In this document: piece by piece, positions 8,481-13,027 of the stretch
Numbering within the stretch: position 1 is the stretch's first letter
How the letters are laid out: every line of letters begins with the position of its first letter
Assembly: GCA_016550415.1 (NCBI GenBank)
Contig: JABXGU010000380.1
Location: forward strand, 1 to 13,027
DNA: 13,027 nt
Source of the DNA: an archaeon
Lineage (GTDB): Archaea; Asgardarchaeota; Hermodarchaeia; Hermodarchaeales; Hermodarchaeaceae
Reading direction: 5' to 3'
Translations under genes and position numbers: made by a program
Notes under the pieces: generated by a model
Told to the model about the DNA's origin: nothing
The model's input: the letters and a program-made list of their open reading frames with translations, nothing else
Databases searched by the model: none

Positions 8481-9374
8481 ATGACTGCTGCAAAAATCGT
8501 GTTACAACCCCTCCTTGACCCAACAGAAAGAATACCGATACATGCTGGTACTGTGTCACCTGATGTCATTGCAGGAAAGACTTTAGAAAAGATTAGGAAA
8601 ATCCGAGTTTGGCAGGGAAACAAACGAGTCACTCTGGATAAGGTATTCAATGTATCAGGAAATGCGGGTAAGACATCTGAGAAGACAATAATTGAAGTTA
8701 AAGGAGACATACCGCAGATTCGCCATCTGGGAGAGGATATGTCGGCAGGAACTATTATTGTACGAGGTGATGCAGGGATGCATTTGGGGACTCGCATGAA
8801 GGGGGGAGTCATTGAGGTTCATGGTAATGTGGATCATTGGTTGGGTGCTGAGATGTCTGGGGGATCTATTCACATTGAAGGCAATGTTGGTGATAAGGCA
8901 GCTTCTGCGTATTTGGGAAGTAAATATGGTATGAATGGAGGGAGTCTTTACATCAAGGGAAATGTGGGTCATGAACTTGGTATGGGAATGCGCCGAGGGA
9001 CAATTGTAGTCGAAGGAGACACAAGCACATATACAGGAACACAGATGATAGCAGGCACAATTGTTGTTCGTGGCAGGTTGGGAGAACGAGCAGGTGCGTC
9101 AATGCGTTATAGAGGTACAATTCTAGCCCTTGGGGAGGCAGACAAATTATTGCCAACCCATCTCTTTAATGGCGAATACGAATCAATGCTTTTTCTCCAT
9201 CTACTAATGGATGCCATTGAACAAGAGATACCCAGTGTCACCTTCACTCAACAGGAACGCAATGGCCCATATCTCCGCTATACAGGTGATTTTGGTTCAG
9301 GAGGTCACGGCGAATTACTCCTTCTTAAACCAAGAAATAGACACCACCTTAAGGATGAGAATAATGGCGAATGA
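8481..9374 (+). CDS. fwdC: Formylmethanofuran dehydrogenase subunit C
   Basis: Subunit of the tungsten or molybdenum enzyme that reduces CO2 to formyl-methanofuran (or the reverse). Residues about 72-220 form a right-handed beta-helix of glycine-rich repeats: GTIIVRGDAG (90-99), GGVIEVHGNV, GGSIHIEGNV, GGSLYIKGNV, GTIVVEGD, GTIVVRGR and GTILALGE. This is the domain shared with the C-terminus of the glutamate synthase large subunit. At 297 residues it is slightly longer than typical FwdC (about 270); the extra length appears to be in the C-terminal tail after 225. The start has AGGAG at 8467-8471. The gene overlaps mch by 11 bp, pointing to a translationally coupled operon. The catalytic subunits (A, B, D) are not in this window. 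W-type and Mo-type (FmdC) forms cannot be told apart here. A free-standing GltB-C-like protein is less likely, given ftr and mch beside it. Confidence 0.88.
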   Translation: MTAAKIVLQPLLDPTERIPIHAGTVSPDVIAGKTLEKIRKIRVWQGNKRVTLDKVFNVSGNAGKTSEKTIIEVKGDIPQIRHLGEDMSAGTIIVRGDAGMHLGTRMKGGVIEVHGNVDHWLGAEMSGGSIHIEGNVGDKAASAYLGSKYGMNGGSLYIKGNVGHELGMGMRRGTIVVEGDTSTYTGTQMIAGTIVVRGRLGERAGASMRYRGTILALGEADKLLPTHLFNGEYESMLFLHLLMDAIEQEIPSVTFTQQERNGPYLRYTGDFGSGGHGELLLLKPRNRHHLKDENNGE

Positions 9375-10341
9375 AGCTAAACTTAGCCTTAACAAACTTG
9401 CAATGAAGGCGGTTAAACAGCTTATCGCTGAGAGCAAGACTTTACGTGTGCAAGTCCATTCAGCGAAGGGAAAACCAACCATTATTGATTGCGGAATAGA
9501 AGTGCTGGGAAGTCTGGAGGCTGGTCGTCTCGTGGCAGAAGCCTGTATGGGAGGTCTCGGTACTGTCACATTTACATCAATGACATTTGATGGACATTAT
9601 TTTCCTGCTGCACAAGTCACAACTGATGCTCCTGCTTTATCCTGTCTTGGAGCACAAGCAGCAGGCTGGGATATTAAAGTTGGTAACTTTTTTGCCTTGG
9701 GCTCTGGACCAGCCCGTGCACGTGCTCTTGTTGAAAACAAGCTCTTTGATCAATTGAAATACGTTGATGCCCACACAGAAGTTGTACTTCTACTGGAAAC
9801 ACGTGAAGTTCCGGCACTTGATGTGTGTAAGCACATTGCAGATGTTTGTAAGATTAAGTTAGAGAATCTTTACCTCTTAGTGGCACCGACAGCATGCATT
9901 GTAGGTTCTGTACAAATTGCTGCACGAATTGTAGAGACTGGTATTCATAAGCTCAAGATACTGGGCTTCAACCCGAACAAGGTGCTAAGTGGAACAGGTG
10001 TTTGCCCTATTTGTCCTGTTGCGCGAAAAGATATGCGCGCTATGGGATTAACCAATGATGCTATTCTTCAAATGGGACAGACGTTTTTCTACATTCAATC
10101 AGCAGAGGATGATGATATTGCTGCATTGACAAGTAAGGTACCTTCATCCACTTCTTCAGCGTATGGTAAGCCATTCCGTCAAATCTTCAAAGAAGCAGGT
10201 GGTGATTTTTACAAGATTGATCCAGGGCTCTTTGCACCTGCCCAGATTACAATTTCTGACCTCCGCTCTGGATTAGTATACACTGCAGGCAAGCCCGACC
10301 CAGAACTCTTCCTTAAATCAATAAGTGCGACTCTTGCATAA
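9364..10341 (+). CDS. mch: Methenyltetrahydromethanopterin cyclohydrolase
   Basis: Cytosolic enzyme converting 5-formyl-H4MPT to methenyl-H4MPT, the step after Ftr. Family signatures along 325 residues: IDCGIEVLGSLEAGRLVAEA (41-60), CMGGLGTV (61-68), PAAQVTTDAPA (81-91), FALGSGPARA (110-119), LLVAPTACIVGSVQIAAR (171-188), ARIVETGI (187-194) and YGKPF..IF (267-275). Length fits the family (about 315-325). The frame is open from 9211 upstream, but that stretch lies inside fwdC and has no Mch-like residues. I prefer the ATG at 9364, which gives MANEAKLSLNKLAMKAV as in other Mch proteins; ATG at 9355 (three residues more) is possible, while AAGGATGAG at 9351-9359 is a reasonable ribosome binding site for 9364. 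The 11-bp overlap with fwdC indicates coupling. Confidence 0.95.
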   Translation: MANEAKLSLNKLAMKAVKQLIAESKTLRVQVHSAKGKPTIIDCGIEVLGSLEAGRLVAEACMGGLGTVTFTSMTFDGHYFPAAQVTTDAPALSCLGAQAAGWDIKVGNFFALGSGPARARALVENKLFDQLKYVDAHTEVVLLLETREVPALDVCKHIADVCKIKLENLYLLVAPTACIVGSVQIAARIVETGIHKLKILGFNPNKVLSGTGVCPICPVARKDMRAMGLTNDAILQMGQTFFYIQSAEDDDIAALTSKVPSSTSSAYGKPFRQIFKEAGGDFYKIDPGLFAPAQITISDLRSGLVYTAGKPDPELFLKSISATLA

Positions 10342-10418
10342 CTCGTACTTGGATGAAAGCTAACACATAAATTCGGCAGGCTAAATTAGGTCATACTCTC
10401 CAAGTGGTGTTAATAATC

Positions 10419-10757
10419 ATGCCTAGCTTATCCTCCGCAGAAGTTGCAGAACTCTTCTACAAATACCTCGCTGAGGGCAATAAGGAAGAGTGGTTGAAAA
10501 CCTTTACAGCTTATCACCAGCGCACTGCTGATAGTTATGGCTCATCCCCAGATCTTTATTGGCGCGCTTATCAGAAAATCAAGTGTACCTACCGTCGTCT
10601 ACCTGAAAAGGAAGAGACAGCCGATGATAAAAGACACAGGCACTGGTTTCAGCGTTACAAAGCTGATGGCTCAAAAACAGGCATGCCATTGCCTATCACC
10701 ATCGTCAGTGACAAAGATTCAGATGGTGAATGGCGCGTAGATGTTGCCACAATTTAG
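10419..10757 (+). CDS. Uncharacterised protein, first of a tandem pair
   Basis: A 112-residue soluble protein I do not recognise. It is acidic/basic mixed and rich in aromatic residues, without signal peptide, membrane helix or cysteine cluster. It begins SSAEVAELFYKYLAEGNKEE, has SYGSSPDLYWRA in the middle, and ends GEWRVDVATI. The helix-loop start and the strand-like end faintly recall small NTF2/SnoaL-like alpha+beta proteins, but no catalytic residues can be named. About half of its residues match the gene at 10861. The ATG at 10419 is chosen over an in-frame GTG at 10404 because GGTG (10406-10409) would act as ribosome binding site and the paralogue aligns from here. It lies 77 bp after mch on the same strand and may share its transcript. 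Confidence 0.75.
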   Translation: MPSLSSAEVAELFYKYLAEGNKEEWLKTFTAYHQRTADSYGSSPDLYWRAYQKIKCTYRRLPEKEETADDKRHRHWFQRYKADGSKTGMPLPITIVSDKDSDGEWRVDVATI

Positions 10758-10860
10758 CAGTTAAACTAGTCCCTTTGTTTGCCAAATAGGTGCCCAAAAC
10801 ACTAAAAGCGCCAGCTACGAAAAGAAGAGAAAAGACTACAACTGGAGGCGAAAAAAGACG

Positions 10861-11217
10861 ATGGTAAAACCAGGAATGTCCCCCCAAGAGATTGCCCAAC
10901 TCTTTTACAAGCTAATAGAGAAGGGTGATCGAGATGCATGGCTGAAGACTTTCACTAAGTGGCATCAAGAACGAGCAGAGCGTTATGGATCTTCACCAGA
11001 CCTCTACTGGCGTGCTGCTATGAGAACACAGGAGAAGTATGGCTACAAGTACGTTTATCTCCCAGAGAAAGATTCACAGGTTAGTGACACTCACTGGAAG
11101 ATCTGGTTCCAGCGAGTGAATCGTGATGGGGAGAAAAGCGGTAGCCCACTCCCAATCCACATTCGCCAAGATGAAGAGGCTGGTGGCGAGTGGCGCGTAG
11201 ATACTGCTACTGTTTAA
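10861..11217 (+). CDS. Uncharacterised protein, second of a tandem pair
   Basis: A 118-residue paralogue of the gene at 10419. Conserved blocks are LFYK, WLKTFT..HQ, YGSSPDLYWRA (42-52), LPEK, WFQR, DG.K.G.PLPI.I and GEWRVD.AT at the C-terminus. The main difference is a four-residue insert with YGYKYVY before LPEK. The preserved reading frame and aromatic positions show that both copies are under selection. GGAGG at 10844-10848 is 12 bases before the ATG at 10861; an in-frame ATG at 10876 is a second possible start. The 103-bp gap between the two copies shows no clear promoter, and a terminator-like hairpin follows, so the pair probably ends the upstream transcription unit. Function unknown; an NTF2-like fold is only a guess. 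Confidence 0.78.
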   Translation: MVKPGMSPQEIAQLFYKLIEKGDRDAWLKTFTKWHQERAERYGSSPDLYWRAAMRTQEKYGYKYVYLPEKDSQVSDTHWKIWFQRVNRDGEKSGSPLPIHIRQDEEAGGEWRVDTATV

Positions 11218-11257
11218 TCGTCCCTATTGAGCCTCGTGTATAATCCTCTGAACCTCT

Positions 11258-11303
11258 GGGGAGGAGGCGACCTTGGTTCCTTCTTCCCCTTTCTACCTTT
11301 TTT
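11258..11303 (+). terminator. Hairpin plus T-tract after the tandem pair
   Basis: GGGGAGGAGG (11258-11267) can pair with CCTTCTTCCCC (11280-11289) in a ten-pair stem with two G-U pairs and a 12-base loop. A pyrimidine stretch ending in six Ts (11298-11303) follows. It sits 40 bp past the second paralogue stop and before the thyA promoter, so it is a credible terminator. Archaeal termination may rely mainly on the T-rich part. Confidence 0.5.
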
Positions 11304-11331
11304 GATGAAGCCTAATGATTCTATTAGTAGG

Positions 11332-11383
11332 GAATATACCTTAATGGACATTAACAAGAAATCATCCCTAACACAAAAGGTGA
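11332..11383 (+). promoter_or_regulatory. Candidate promoter and ribosome binding site of thyA
   Basis: GAATATACC (11332-11340) is a TATA-like box; archaeal spacing predicts transcription start near 11362. The ribosome binding site AGGTGA (11378-11383) is seven bases before the ATG at 11391 and complements the 3' end of archaeal 16S rRNA. Confidence 0.45.
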
Positions 11384-11390
11384 CATAATC

Positions 11391-12251
11391 ATGGGAAAGT
11401 CTAATCTTTCAGGGAACCCATCTCACCATTGTTCCCCAGTTATAATGGTGGATGGAAATACACTTCCTGAAGTGTGGGAGACTGCATTATTTCGTCTTGT
11501 AGAGAAGGGAAGAATGATGCCCACTGAGTACGACCCCACTGAGAGAAGCCGGGACGCAGTTATGATTATGGTTGTGCATAGCCCATTAGCAGAACCACGA
11601 ATTCATTGCGGCGCCAGTGTTGGCAGCCTTTCCTTTTATGATGAATATGTAGCAGAGGTGCTTAATGGAGTCAATGACGATGAAGTGTTCAAGGGACGAC
11701 TAAGTTACACATACCATCAACGTATTTTTGACTACACAACTGAGGATGGTTTCGAACACCCTGAACTAAAGGGCACTGGTTTTGACCAGATTCGATATGT
11801 GATTGATAAGCTTGTGAAAGCCCCATACAGTCGTCGCGCTCAAGCCATAACCTGGAACCCACTCATAGATCCAAATCGTGAAGATCCACCTTGCCTCCAA
11901 AGACTATGGTTTCGTATCTATCAGAAGAAAGACGAACATTTCCTTGCTATGCATACTCACTGGCGGTCACGTGATGCCCTCCATGCCGCATTTCTGAATA
12001 TGTATGCACTTACTTTGCTGCAAAAACGTGTAGCAGAATTGGTTAGCAAACAGCTTGAAATCAAAATTCAGGTGGGTCAATATGTCGATATCTCAGATAG
12101 TTTCCATGTGTATGAACGAGTCCAGGACAGTTTAAACAGATTTCTTAAAACTTCGCGCACACTACAACCCGAACAGAAGCACTGGACTACGTCACATCTC
12201 CGTGATCTTATCCAGCAAACAACTAACCTAAAGAACCAAAAAAGCCCATAG
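11391..12251 (+). CDS. thyA: Archaeal-type thymidylate synthase (ThyA family)
   Basis: Likely methylates dUMP to dTMP with a methylene-pterin donor. Active-site landmarks of the ThyA fold appear in order in 286 residues: SRRAQAITWNP (147-157; Arg148-Arg149 for phosphate), DPPCLQ (165-170; catalytic Cys168), RSRD (192-195), AAFLNMYAL (199-207; Asn203 equals the Asn that selects uracil over cytosine) and DISDSFHVY (233-241; His239, Tyr241). The bacterial ELLWFL motif in the N-terminal half is absent, as in other archaeal members, and residues 1-60 are divergent. Asn203 argues against dCMP hydroxymethylase, where this position is Asp. AGGTGA lies seven bases before the ATG. Since the neighbouring genes use H4MPT, methylene-H4MPT is a plausible donor, but that is inference. 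A methyltransferase gene follows after 45 bp. Confidence 0.87.
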   Translation: MGKSNLSGNPSHHCSPVIMVDGNTLPEVWETALFRLVEKGRMMPTEYDPTERSRDAVMIMVVHSPLAEPRIHCGASVGSLSFYDEYVAEVLNGVNDDEVFKGRLSYTYHQRIFDYTTEDGFEHPELKGTGFDQIRYVIDKLVKAPYSRRAQAITWNPLIDPNREDPPCLQRLWFRIYQKKDEHFLAMHTHWRSRDALHAAFLNMYALTLLQKRVAELVSKQLEIKIQVGQYVDISDSFHVYERVQDSLNRFLKTSRTLQPEQKHWTTSHLRDLIQQTTNLKNQKSP

Positions 12252-12296
12252 CCCATTTTTCTTGAAAGCAACATCATGTAAATGGAGGTTTGAAAT

Positions 12297-13027
12297 TTGA
12301 CTGATTCAAAACCTATGTGGAGTCTTATTCAGAGTGCAGAAGAGATTGACATTGGTCGTTATTTTGAGTATGATAATGACGCAATCGAGATGTTATCTCG
12401 ATGGCTTTATTTCCTTAAAACGCCGTCTACAAAAGTGTTGGAAGTGGGAGCAGGAAATGGATTCTTCACCAGTATTCTACTCCGAATCAACCCAAAAATG
12501 GAATTGGCTTGTCTTGAACCAGACGCTAAGTTCAGTGCCATCCTCAAAAAACGGCTAGGTAGTAAAGCGAATGTTATCCAGCGTCCCATCGAGGACTCAG
12601 GTATTAGTTTCAATTCTTATGATGCGGCTATTACACATATTGTGATTCATAATGTTCCTAATCCACTTGAAGCATTGTCACATATGAAAAATGCTGTACG
12701 TAGTGGAGGGTTTGTTATCACTATAGAGCCTCTACCAATTGGGAGGCATTACCTTCCATCCAGAGAACTTGAACAAGCTTTTGCACTTCTGCATGAAGCA
12801 ACATTGTTTCTTTGCAGGCAAAGACAGTTGTCACTTAAGATTGGGAATTCTGTTGATCCTTGGCGGTATAATTATCCTTTTCTTTTTGAGGAGGTCGGCT
12901 TGACCTTTCTTCAATGTCATGGGTGGACTTCGATTTTCACACTCTCTGATGAAAGATATGAGTTTGATGAACTGAAAAAATGGATTAAGATGAGACATGT
13001 TTTCGTAACACGTTCAAGGAAAGAGAC
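12297..13027 (+). CDS. Class I SAM-dependent methyltransferase, 3' end outside window
   Basis: The frame is open from 12297 to the window end (243 codons, no stop), so the C-terminus is missing. Motif I VLEVGAGNG (47-55) and the acidic residue ending the next strand, LEPD (73-76, Glu74), mark the SAM-binding Rossmann fold. AITHIVIHNVPNPLEAL (about 112-128) is the motif IV region, and SGGFVITIEP (about 137-146) is the usual post-motif strand. This is the UbiE/Methyltransf_11-like group; the substrate cannot be predicted. The start is TTG: GGAGG at 12284-12288 is eight bases before it, whereas the first in-frame ATG (12315) is 26 bases away. The 45-bp gap to thyA and shared strand suggest one transcript. 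Confidence 0.85.
   Translation, partial: MTDSKPMWSLIQSAEEIDIGRYFEYDNDAIEMLSRWLYFLKTPSTKVLEVGAGNGFFTSILLRINPKMELACLEPDAKFSAILKKRLGSKANVIQRPIEDSGISFNSYDAAITHIVIHNVPNPLEALSHMKNAVRSGGFVITIEPLPIGRHYLPSRELEQAFALLHEATLFLCRQRQLSLKIGNSVDPWRYNYPFLFEEVGLTFLQCHGWTSIFTLSDERYEFDELKKWIKMRHVFVTRSRKE

Noticed and set aside
8462..8972. Open frames on the minus strand opposite fwdC
   Set aside because: They are antisense shadows of the repetitive beta-helix coding sequence; no ribosome binding site and no recognisable protein features.
9211..9363. Upstream extension of mch into fwdC
   Set aside because: The extra 51 residues come from the alternate frame of fwdC, show no Mch similarity and make the protein too long for the family.
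10347..10405. Inverted repeat ACTTGGA / TCCAAGT between mch and the first tandem gene
   Set aside because: Seven-base arms 45 bases apart are weak and can occur by chance; kept out although one arm touches the ribosome binding site region.
12334..12613. Short open frames on both strands at the start of the methyltransferase
   Set aside because: They overlap the clear SAM-binding motif frame and have no family features.
1..13027. CRISPR array, tRNA/rRNA genes, insertion sequences or attachment sites
   Set aside because: No regularly spaced direct repeats, transposase motifs, terminal inverted repeats or tRNA-like folds were seen; repeated PAS and beta-helix segments explain the internal similarity.

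Overview
This window comes from an archaeon. The main evidence is a set of tetrahydromethanopterin (H4MPT)-dependent C1 genes: ftr, fwdC and mch. TATA-like promoter elements, GGAGG/GGTG ribosome binding sites, a TRASH-type metal sensor and a multi-PAS soluble histidine kinase fit the same picture. The taxon cannot be fixed from the sequence alone. A methanogen-related euryarchaeon or an Asgard lineage such as Thorarchaeota would both fit. There are no rRNA, tRNA, CRISPR or mobile elements, and no gap between genes exceeds about 180 bp.

Left part (39-3447): a compact copper-handling locus. A PadR-type repressor fused to a TRASH metal-sensing domain lies upstream of a Cu(I) P-type ATPase (CopA) on the minus strand. 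CopA carries a YHS domain at its C-terminus. Diverging from the regulator is a 47-residue protein made only of a YHS domain. The shared 132-bp promoter region holds a perfect 20-bp palindrome and a second imperfect inverted repeat. The logic matches the known crenarchaeal cop clusters (TRASH regulator, TRASH chaperone, CopA), but with a PadR DNA-binding domain.

Middle (3515-7249, minus): a 1244-residue cytosolic sensor histidine kinase with eight consecutive PAS domains. It has no membrane segment, no receiver domain and no response regulator beside it.

C1 block (7432-10341): ftr (minus) diverges from fwdC-mch (plus). Fwd, Ftr and Mch catalyse three consecutive steps, from CO2 through formyl-methanofuran and formyl-H4MPT to methenyl-H4MPT. 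The 152-bp divergent promoter region contains inverted repeats that could coordinate both sides.

Right part (10419-13027, plus): two tandem paralogous genes for unknown ~115-residue proteins, a terminator-like hairpin, an archaeal-type ThyA-family thymidylate synthase, and a class I SAM-dependent methyltransferase that starts at TTG and runs off the window.
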